Source: Melitaea cinxia (taxonomy: Eukaryota; Arthropoda; Insecta; Lepidoptera; Nymphalidae). Taken from it: a DNA stretch of 64,000 nucleotides. Positions 38,501 to 50,500 of the stretch are shown piece by piece. Below the pieces are notes generated by a model, which worked only from the letters and a program-made list of their open reading frames with translations, was not told where the DNA came from and made no database searches. The DNA lies in NCBI RefSeq assembly GCF_905220565.1, contig NC_059419.1, positions 7,555,326-7,619,325 of the forward strand, given 5' to 3'. The stretch's first letter is position 1. Each line of letters opens with the position of its first letter. Both the position numbers and the translations under genes were made by a program.

Positions 38501-41500
38501 TTATTGTTATTTAGAAGGCATGTATAGAAAACAAATAAAAAAATGTCATATTTGAGACAAAACAATAGAGGAGCTAAGAAGAGCAAAAGAAAAGTACAGG
38601 AAGCAAGCATTAAGACTGAAATATAAAACACGCTACATCCAAAACCAAAACAAAGTCATGATAAAGAAATAGAACCAAAGTATTTACATAATAATAATAT
38701 AGGGACTACTTAAGAGAAAACCAAACAAGATGTCCAAATTTTTGTAGAGCAAGCTGAGATCAGCCGCATTTGTCCTGGCAAGAGAGAATATATTTCAAGA
38801 AAAACGTGGCGTGAACTCATGTGTCTTGTCTTGTCTTGCTCATAGTCACCACGCTGGGCAGGCGGGTTGGAGACCGCAGGGCTGGCTTAGTTGCACCTAA
38901 GACGCTGCTGCCCGTCTTCGGCCTGTGTATTTCAAAACCAGTAGTTGGATAATTATCCCGCCATCGGTCGGCACTTTCAAGTTCCAGGGTGGTAGTGGAA
39001 CTGTGTAATCCCTTAGTCGCCTCTTACGATACTCACGGGAAGAGAGGGAGTGGCTATATTCTTACTGCCGTAACCACACAGCATATTTTCTAATTACCGT
39101 TACATTAAATATAAAAAATTTCTAATTACCATACCCATAAATTTTTTAAGTCTCATTATCTAGAAAACCACAATTAACTGTCACGTGCCAAATTAATTAT
39201 TGAATTCGTATTTTTGATTTGTTTTATATTTTAATGTGTTTAAGTCAAATCAGTGAAAAATAAAAAACGTCACGGTAATTAGGCAAAGAACGCCGAATTG
39301 GAGAATGACCGTTATAATAAAAATAGTCAAGTACTTTATTTTAAAGTGTTTATTTTAGAAATCGACGAAATAATCGAAACACAATTTACAAAAATCTTTT
39401 AAATAATTACACCCTAGATAAATTTTTGCGAAAATAACGTAATATAAAAATCAACCTACAAGAGCTACTTAATTTGTAAACCACGCTTATATTATCGTAT
39501 AATGAAGTTAAAAAAAAAATTCGAGTAGTTTTAACACTCGCAGATCCAAAACCGACAGATACTCGGAACGAGAGCGTCTGGGAGCCAGACGGCTTTTGTT
39601 GTCTCCGCAATTGTACACGAATTCTTTGTGCCCTGAATGAATTTTATAGTCAGTGAAATAGTGGCTGTAACGATTTTTTAAACTAATTTTGCTAACGTGG
39701 AACTAAAATTTTTCGTATAATTCGAACGTAGCTCGTACTGTTTGGCGTATATCCTTCCTTGAATCCATTACAATTTCAAAAGTGTTTTTAATGAAAGATA
39801 ACTTCCTTACACGGGAACTTCCACATATACATTTGTACGCTTAGTATTATCTTGCGTATTTAAAGTAACTTTAAATTATCCAAGAAGGAAAATATATCAC
39901 TACATAGTATAAAACAAAGTCACTTTCCGCTGTCTGTATGCTTATACCTTTAAAACTACGCGACGGATTTTGATGTGGTTTTCTTTAGTACCTAAATAGA
40001 GTAATTTCAGAGAAAGATTTATATGTGTGATACATGCATAATATACTAGAGGAACATTAATAGTTTTTGCAACCGTGCGTTGCCGAGGCGGGTCGCTAGT
40101 GTAATTTCCATAATACTATGTAAATTCATGAAAATTAATTGAAATCATAATGGAAACAATTATTGCATATTATACTTAACTATGTAGAAACAAAAGTAGT
40201 ACGTACTATCTTCAGCAAAACCACATGCTTTTAAAGTACTTTTCTCATGCTTAATGAAAATGAAAAGTGAAAATCAGACAGGCTTTCAAAAGACCCTTCA
40301 AGATTTGAGAACCTTCACTATTAAGAGTTTCCTGCTTGTGTACGTCGTTTGAAGGGTGGTGGTCTGTTCCCCTAGTGAAAGTTATACGCAAACTAACACA
40401 TTCCTTCTTACAAAAAAAAAAAAAAACCATTTAACTCCGCTAGCGAATAACTCTTGTAACAAATGACTTCTTTCATTCTCTCTGAGTTTTCTAATTGTCG
40501 ACAAACGTTTACTATTCTTCTACATTAATCTAACTAATATGGTCACCACGAACAAGGGTATCTTAAGGGTATCTATGTATTTTTAGGTCGCCACTCCGTA
40601 TAGTGGTTTTGGTCTGTCTCGTCTAATAATTTTACATTTGTAAATATTACCGCCGTTCTATGACTAGGCTTCCGATCTCAAGGAAGCTTTTCATCTATTT
40701 ATGTATATAATTATAAAAAAATTTCATGTCACGATGTATGTTCCAGATAAACTCCGAAACTACTGAACCAATTTATGTCAAATCTTGTAAGTATATGTAA
40801 TTTGGTCTAACTTGGGAGATAGGGTTATTTTAATCTCAATTGGACCCGGTAGGTGGTGTTGTTAATGGTATGTAACTCCGAAACTACTGAACCAATTTTT
40901 ATCAAATATTATAAACATTTGGTCCAACTTGGGAGATAGGGTAGTTTTTTATCTCATTTGGACCCGGTAAGTGGCCCTGCTATCGGTATGTAGCTATGGC
41001 TATCAAATTTGGTAGCTGTTTGCCGGGTCCGCTAGTATATAATAAATATGTCTATTTAGAAACAGAAATTTAAACAAATAAAGCGAGGACTTAAATTTAA
41101 TTAGTATTTAAAATTGAATTATCATATTGATGAAACTTAAAATGAGATAAAAATGAATGAATGTATTTCGTCGTGTATTTCAAACGAAATATGAAAAGTT
41201 CACGACTAATTAAGTACTGAACATTGCAGTAATGAGAAGCGATTTTGAGTTAATTGGCGAGCATGAAGATGAAATTAAAAATGATGTTCGGTATTTTCGT
41301 TTAATTAAAGTCATTTTGATGGATGAAATGTGGTTATTGTATGTCATGTTTGACAGTGATTCCTTATCAATTAGTTAAAGTTTATGTCACACGAACGATT
41401 ATGATAATAACAGATGAGTTATCCATGTTTCATCACAGCAGCCTTTCGCACTCCACTATTGGACATAGGCCTCCGCCAAAAATGGCGTGAACTCATGTGT

Positions 41501-44500
41501 TTTGCCTATAGTCATCACACTGGGCAGGCGGGTTGGTGACCGCAGATATCCATGTTTATCAATGTATAAAGGATAAATTATATTCTATTGATTGATTGAT
41601 TTAATGTCCCATTGCTAGGTATAGGTATATTTCTCTATGTAACAGCCAGGTCGATGTTTGCATAAACCTTTTAATAGTTTCAAAACGCTGTTCCACTGCG
41701 GCTTGGCGGATGTATTTCCTACTACAAGTAGCGATAGCTTTTTTCTATCGTGACCGCTTTACGTGCTCTTCAAGACACGGTGAGGAAACCCGTGATCTGT
41801 GATAAATAGAGTAAAATCCACTATTTGAGATACAAGGGATTATGAATACCAAAGAAAAAGTGACATTCCCTACGATGAAGTTATTTCTAAAACCCTATTG
41901 TGTGCAAAACTTCGCAGCTACTACTTCACTCGACCCTATTGTTCGTATTCCCAAAACTTTGCAAGTTATGACTCACGACCATTACAGTGTAACTGAATAT
42001 TTTTTGCTGCTTTTTAAATAATAGGGGAAGAAATTAATACGGTATTTTACTTTTATAGATAGTCTAAAGACCTACTAGTTCTCTAGAAAGATCTAAATTT
42101 TTTAAACTAGTCTCTTAAATTTACAATAAAAGGTAGACGCGTCTACTTTCTTAACCGACTTCAAAAGAGGAGGAGGTTACTCAATTCGACCGTATATATA
42201 CCCGGTTAATAACGTATTATAATATAAAAGACTCCGAAAGACTGCTTTAGCATAATGTCCGATACCTACATCTTTTTTGATCGCTATATTAAAGTTATCC
42301 CATACGTCAGCAGTTGCGAGATTAATAATTAATATCTAGCGTGATATCATGTAACATGTATACCTTCACCTTTCCCCTTTAACCTTTCTGAATGAACAAC
42401 TTTCTATCACGAAGCATCTATTTAAATCGGATTCTTATAATTTTCTATAAACTTTTGGGCTTTATAACATAACTATACATAAATATTTCCATTTATAAAC
42501 ATGCTTAAGCTTTATAATATCATTAAACATAAAATGTTTATAAAGAATCTAATGGAAAACTATAAATAGCAAGGCAATCTTACTGACATCACATCTCTTA
42601 CTGAAGGATATAACTCGGAACAATACGAGATATGAGGAAATGTCATTTCCACGATGAAGTGGGTCGATCGGAACGTCATGACCGTTCAAGCATCGTCGAC
42701 AGAAACGTTTGACTTTTTATAACTTTAGTATAAAAATGTGATACTGAAAGTTTTTATATTTAAGTATGTGTGTGTGTGTGCCTGTGCGTGTATGTCTGTG
42801 TTTGTCAAGTGTGAGAGTTCATTTTCATTTTGAAGCATAATAACGAAATGTTTTTTTATAAAACCGTATTGTGCGACATTGTATGCTTATTATGTAGATT
42901 TTGGGACCTACTTATGACACAAAATAAAAAACAAATTAGAAAATTGCTCCTGAAATCCTCAAGTATAAAAGTATAAAGTAAACCATAAAAAGAAAGTGTC
43001 TTTTAGAAAATAAAGTATTTAAGCCTAAATCCAGCTTAGATGCTTATAGTGCACTTAGAATTTCCTCAAAATAAAATATCTCGAAAATATCCACGTATCT
43101 CAGAAAATCCCAAACACATTACATAATCAGTTCATAGTGGAGCATTGCGGCGAATAAAGTTATTTTGCACATGAAGCCATATCAGTAACGTTACAGACCG
43201 TGAAACTATTAGAAAAATCTATAATCCAGTTTCATTTGGAGAAACTACTATGTTGTCATTCATCCTTAAACGACGATTAAAATTGTTGTGGATTTGGATG
43301 TATTAAGACTGTTTACGATGTTTTTTTTATATTAATTGGGCCTACTAAGACGTATTTTTAGTTCTAAATTATATACATATTAAAAGGTAATTGCATAAAA
43401 ATTTAGTAGAGTTGTCAATTCTATACGTTTTTAAATTGTTTTTTTTTTTTAAATAACAGTAAATAACACAAATTTATATTTCATTTTTATTTCCGACTGT
43501 ATTGTCATTACTAAATTGATCTGTAATTATATTAACAATATAAATATTAAAATAACTATGGTTTTGGGCACTTAAATTTTCTCTCAACTCTACAAATACA
43601 AGGCTATGTATTTTGTAAACTATTTCCAATAACGAATATTACATATACTCGTATAAGTGCGAATATCTATGTGATGATGTCTTTACTGAACTTATAAAAA
43701 GGAACATAACTATTTTCTATTGCCATTTATAATTTTTTTTTCATGACCCTCTCCTCTCCCCACCCCTCACCTTACCTGAGTATCACCCCAGGTATTTGAC
43801 AAATACTAAAAAGACAGATAAATAACTTATAAACAAAGAAAACTATATATAGCTTTATATACAGAATAAAAAAAGTAAAAAAGTATTCTAAAGTAAATCG
43901 AATAATATGTACATATATTGAAATATGCGGATTGCTTTTTCATTACTTTTATATTACATAATATTATCGTAATGAGAAATATGGTAATCATATATATCCT
44001 CAATCAAATTACGTCAATCAAACTCCGACGTGATTTGAATCATACCAGCCATCTTGTAATCCCTTTTGCACCCTACAACCCAATCATATGAACACTGCTT
44101 AAAATACACACAAATATTCATGGCGGAAATATTGATTTTTTATTTGATTTTATATTTTGCCTCAAAAAATATGATCACATTGCTACCGTCCGTAAAAATC
44201 CGCACACATCATCATCCACAATCCGCCTTCGCTGAAGTACTCACATTTTTCTTACTACTTGACTTCAAAATTATCTTAAATAACGATTTGAGTCAATTTT
44301 TGTATTTTTACCCACATAATATGTTGATAGTTTCTCATGTGACTGTGTGTTTTCAATGAGAAAATAAATATTCTTTAAACCTAAGAGACGCACATGAACG
44401 CACTTTGCGCTCGGATAAAAATCATCTCCTCAAAACTCCCTCCCATTCATCCTCTTTCTATAAACCTTTTTCTGTTGAAACCTTTCGTATTCGAATTCTA

Positions 44501-47500
44501 AATTCCTTCTCTAAATTACTTCTTCAAAGTAGAGTTTCGTGCTTATAATACAGTTAGCAATTCATTTAAATTCATAAAAAACTTGACGAAGTATATTTTA
44601 ATTGTATACCATAACCATTAAAATACAATACAAAATTATTTCAGTCCCTTTTCGTTGCTCGCTTTGGCAATTAAATATTTAAAGAGTAACCTATTTTAAG
44701 TAGCCACTAAATATTCCCCGCTGTCTATACATAATTTAAAGGAAATATTGATTGATTTAGGAGGGGTTCAGAGATTGCTACATTATTCAAACGATCTTCA
44801 AGCACTAATTAAATATATTGATATTCATTTTGTGCTTGAAATTATTTCGTCAAAAACATGAGACCATCAAATAATTTTGTTACTCAACGTGCTACTAGCT
44901 GTGCCCGCATCTTCGTCCGTGTAGAATTAAAAATAATGTTTAGTTCACAGAGTTACATGATAAATAAATTTCTAAAACAAAAGTAGCCTAAGTTACTCTT
45001 TATTACATTAGCTATCTGCCAGTGAAAGTCTCGTCAAAATCAATCCAGCCGTTTCAGAGATTAGCCGGAACGAATAGACAGATAGACAGACAGACAAAAA
45101 TTGTAAAAAATGTTATTTTGATATATATCATGTATCATCATCATATGCATGTAGTAAAAAATGCTTATTTTAATATTACAAACAGACACTTCAATTTTAT
45201 TTATTTGTATAGATGAATCCCTTCACCATCCTTGTAGCATATTTTTTTTCTCGAGTTTAAATTTAGAAATTGCTGCATGCCTACCAACTCACGGCTTTCG
45301 GTTCAATTAATTCATCAAAAAATAAAAAGAGGTTATCAAAAAAATAATGAAAGAGAAGATTAAGATGTCTGATTTTTTATTTCTTGAGAATAAATTGATT
45401 TTTTATAATCTTGCACATGGTATATTCATTAAATTGTATGAAAAATGCAGAAACAATTTTGCACTCTTCATAGGAAAATACTATTAAAAAAATCATCATC
45501 ATCATCTTCGTCAGTGTCTACGTCTCGGCTCCGTATGTTAACACAGGCAGGACGCATTGCTCGAAGACTTTTGTCTTCAAGCATTGCGGACTCTTCGAAG
45601 TGAAGACGAAAACAGAAGAAACCGTGAACACTGACGAAGGGACTGGTCCACAAGTTTAAAGTCGCTCAACGTGCAATGGAACGGGCTATGCTTGGTGTCT
45701 CTCTCAAAGATAGGATTAGAAATGAGACTATCCGCGAGAAAACGAAACCGACATAGCCCACAGAATTAGCAAGTTGAAGTGGCAGTGGGCTGGCCATCTG
45801 TGTCGCAGGACCGATGGTCGTTGGAGTAGACGGGTTCTGGAGTGGAGATCGCGTCTTGGCAAACGCAGTGTGGGACGTCCTCCGGCCCGTTGGACCGACG
45901 ATCTACATAAGATTGCCGGAGTAAGCTGGATGAGGATTGCGAAAAACCGGGATGTTTGGCGATATATAACTCGAAAAGTAGTTGTTTAAATGGGACGAAA
46001 TGACACGCACTACCTTTCGATAAAAAATTTTTTGTTGAAATTGGTCCACCCAGTCAAGTTCAACCCAGAATCGATTTGAGAACCTCCTCCTTTTTTAAAA
46101 GTCGGTTAAAATACAAAAAAAAAAACAAAAATAGATTTATTTCATTTTTACTATTAACTTTTGACAGAATGAAGTCTGTTCGGGTAGCTAGTGTTAGATA
46201 AAATGAAGAAATAACAGACACTAATTTCTTACAAAATTTAATCTTGAATGTTTTACAATTGTGTATTATGTTATGCACTAAAGCCGGTCTTGTAAATAGA
46301 CAAGAGTAAATACACATAAATCGATAAATCGCTTAACCCAATTTTGTTTCGTATGAATGCGTTTTCGGTGAACCATCGTGATATAATTCATTGAACAATT
46401 AACCTGAACCAATGACTCAGTAAACCACTATAGACTAAAACTCACATCTTCAATTATCTCAAAGATATTGTAACTAGAATATATAAATGGTAGTGAACTG
46501 CTGATCTTCTGCTTGGAAAATCTTAAGTGGGTGTTTTCCCCCATAAGAAGAAAACACCTTTATTGTGAGAGGGTACGGATGAGGTATATATTCCAAAATA
46601 TAAGAGTTTCCTCAAAATTATTGCAGATAATATAATCAAAGTTACTCCTCTCATCTAAGTAGCTGAAAATATGTTATTCGCGCGCCATTCAATATGAAGA
46701 AAGCAAAAGAAATTGTATTTGATTATTGTGTTGTTTGCCGACAAACTTTATGTTATTGAGGTATTATTATGTGACATTATTTTCTCATCTAGTATATTTC
46801 TAACAGTATATATAAATATGTGCAATTGTTTGTTTGATCCAATCTTCGACATTATCAAAACCAACAAAAATATGCTATAGCTTCTGGAGCTAGCTCTTGA
46901 GATCATATTTTGGTACCTGCTTAAAAACTTATAAGTAACAAGTCCTAGTGTGTAGTAAAATCTCGTTATTAGCTTTCGACTAAGGGTAATAAAATAAGTT
47001 CTTCGTCGAAGTATGTATATTCCAGTTTTTATTACCTTTGCCATGAAACGGTTCTTCCTTTCTAATGAATTCCATCACACAACACATTTCCTATTTTTAT
47101 GAGTCATCTGCACTATAACTATTTCCCTTGACGGGAAATAAGCTCCGTAAAGTTATTTTCTACGTGTCTGTGTTTTGTAAGTATCTGTACAGGTTGCATG
47201 TAGCCCTACAGGCTCTCTCAGCATGTTTCCACCAACAGTTGGGGTTTACTGCCATTTGTAATATACACTGGACCAACTTGATCCTAATTTCAATTGTATA
47301 CAATTAGTTTTTCCATGACAAAAAACCAATGCAATATTTATAAAGAATCTTTCCTTAGTAATTGAGATAACAAAAACCTCTTCAAACAAAAAAGATTCCA
47401 CAAACCAAAGAAACCACTACTCATTTGACATGGTACATGTCACAAAAATCGAGTTACAAAAGATTTATTACGACCCCATTATGTTTACGCTACATTAATT

Positions 47501-50500
47501 AAGGTAACAAGGTTAAGTGAAATTTAATATTTTTGTCTACAGGCGGGAATGGAAAGGGTTACCAAGCAAGCACGCCCTTCCTAAAATTTATACTACTTTT
47601 TGGTTAAAACTTTTATTTAAGGCTTTATGTATAAAAAGTACCATCTCTGTTGTGTACTGAATGCGTCCAAAATGAATATACCAGAAATTATTAGCTGCAA
47701 ATAATCCAACGTTACAGAAAAAACTACATGGAGCGTCTTTCTGCACATCCTAACCCACTAGCCTACCAGCTGACGACCTCAAGGCCTGTAAAACGACTGA
47801 AGAGAGCTGATGTGCTCCCTACCTAAAACAGGGCTGCAGCACAATCCTGCACCCACTCTAATCGCCATTCTCCTTTTAACAATTTTACTTATAGTCTGGC
47901 GACTAATTGTAAATTACAAAAAAAATCCAAATTTTTAAAAAACTTGGAGGTTGTCATTTAATTATGGCGTATCCTGTCTCAGAACCTTCTAAGGTGTTTT
48001 ACAAGATTGTAAACATTGGTATGCGACGAGGACTTAATTAATTAAATTTTTAATTAATTTTGTTGTATGTTACATATGTAATGTTTCTATGGAGTGGCGT
48101 AGCCCTTATGGATTAACACTCATTAAATAAAGAAAAATCTTTAACAAAAGAAATAAGATCATACAACTGGAACATGCTTCATCAAGGCGTTGCCCTCTAC
48201 AGCTTAGCCCAGAAAAGTTGCTGGCTTAGCTCATTGTCATTTTTAAAGATGTCATAGTTACGAACGTCACATTCGTGCTAAACAAATATAAAATGTGGCA
48301 ATGACACAACCAGTACAACCGCACCCCGTTGTTCCAATTAATCAGTAATTGGATTAAAAGAGGTCTATTTAGAATGATGTCATCATCCCAAAAGAATACC
48401 TTTTCAAAATTTTTAATTTTTTGTTGTTAATTTACTTCAAAACATTGCAAGATCTTATTTAATTATGTCCAGTATAACAAACCTGTAGAAATATTGAGAT
48501 ATAAAACGTCCAGTTCCATTGGCGATCCTGAGCTATCTTGATTGGAAATGCCCAGATAAAAATTGTATTTTAACGTACCAAATTTGAATAAAAAATATAT
48601 TGAAAAAATATCACATTTCTGTTAAAAAATAGTCCACTACATTTTAGATTTGACCTCTAATTAAAATCCTATAGAAGCTAATAGCATTTCAAGACGTACT
48701 CCCTAAATTATATCAAAAAGTTAATAACAATGGGACTGACGAAACCCTGATCAAATTAGAGTGATGAAAATCCTTGACTAATTCATTAACGTATGCTGAT
48801 TTTTATCTTAATCTTATAATCTTTTCTCCACTTTCTTTTTGTATACACTATTCTTTCTCATTTTGTAAAAAATCTTCTTTAACATTATATTACCTAATAC
48901 TTAGATGACATAGTAGAGGCAGTAATCTTCTATTCAAATCCACAGTGGCATCACTAAATTTCAATCAATAAGTTCAGTTTTTATTTTATTCAAGAATTCA
49001 TCTTGTGTTCAGGAATAAGGAAAATATTATAAAAATATGTTTCAGAATAAGTAGGATTAAGTTCTGAGACATGTATCGATCTAAAGTGAATTTTCGTGTC
49101 ATAAACGAGACTTCTCCCCAGCAGTGGAACAGTTGTAGATTTTTCACAGTAATAAAGAACAAAAAGAAAAATAAAAGTTCTGATACGATCATATTCAACA
49201 AATGAAACTTTAAAACACTATAATAATTACAGTTAAAAGTAAAAAAAAGAAGTGAGTTAAGCTGTAACTAAGCATTGGAACGTAGTGCGATGCCATAATC
49301 TAGGGAGACATTCAAGGGATTACGGAAGCCCTACAGACATAAACAAAGTCAAGGACATTTGAAACTGAACCAGGATAAGTGCTCTTCGGTATGTTCTTAG
49401 AACAGGGGTATTCTTAGAATATTAGTGTCATTAACACTTGTCTAATGGTTAGGTCTCTTAAATTCAACAACAACTAGACGTAATTCATATCATGGTGTTT
49501 TGTTCTAAAAAAAAAATCTTTTCACTATTTTCCTTTTAAATTTCTTTATTAAGTAATCTTTAAAAACACTTTTGAAATGTCTTTTGATAGCATACAATAT
49601 TTTTTAGCAAATTAATTATTATTAATGTCAAGTAACCACCAACTCAGAATTAAAATTATCTTGAAAATAGTTTGCAAGAAACCCAACTTTTAAGGTTTAC
49701 TTCTATTCCACGTACGATGCACTTATTCAAAACTTTAAAAAATCCTGTCTATTGAATTTTTCGAAAAAAATTACGTTGTTGCACTGTACGAGATATTTTT
49801 CCAAAAATAATACGACGACATGACAATATCATGACATAATAATATCATGATATAATAATATCATGACATAATAATATCATGACATAATAATATCATGACA
49901 TGATATTAATTAAAAAGTTATATAGCACTGTATATATATAATTTCTTCCATACACGGTTAAAATTTACCACCTGAGACGGTAGTACATAGATATACCTGC
50001 ATAATCCACATATATGCCACAGTTTACACGAGCACGAAAAGTTCAAAAACCTCATTTCCATATTCAATGTCTATATATAAAGACGCAAACGTAGGCCAAA
50101 AAAAGTTACTGTAGAAAATTTTAACTGTAGGTGAAGGGTTTATTTAAGAGCTTATATATATTTCAGTTGTGGTAGTACCAAAGTTTAATCACCCTTGCTT
50201 GGTTTTTATAGTTTTTCAGAAAATCAAGTACTGCACGTATTTTTATTTATTCCTATTATTTAGCTTAATAATATTGCATGCATAATGTTTTATTTACAAA
50301 TAATATAGCTAATTGCGCTGTTACATCTACCTTTTTAATCCATATTTTTCTATTTTGAACGGTTGTCTGGAAGAGATCGCTACTAAGCGATAAGACCGCC
50401 TTTGTACATTACTACCTCTATGTGTAAATAGCTGTTTTATGTAAAAAAAATCTGAGTGGTGTGCAATAAAGTATATTCTATCTATCTATATTCTATTTTT

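Larger units (their letters stand above)
36871..39312 (+). mobile_element. Probable DNA transposon with CTAATTACCGT subterminal motifs
   Basis: Imperfect inverted ends CGGCCATTCTCCGATT (36871-36886) and AATTGGAGAATGACCG (39297-39312) are each flanked by TTA (36868-36870 and 39313-39315), a 3-bp duplication as in PIF/Harbinger-type elements. The motif (C)TAATTACCGT/AT lies at 37060, 37256, 37418, 37447, 37603, 37617, 37634, 39090 and 39122, and inverted at 39272. Such repeated subterminal motifs often bind transposase. Inside are remnants of a lysine/arginine-rich protein, and an RTE fragment has been inserted at 38806-39084. The superfamily is uncertain. Confidence 0.5.

Noticed and set aside
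44066..44359. 97-codon frame
   Set aside because: AT-rich, no motif, no splice or promoter context.
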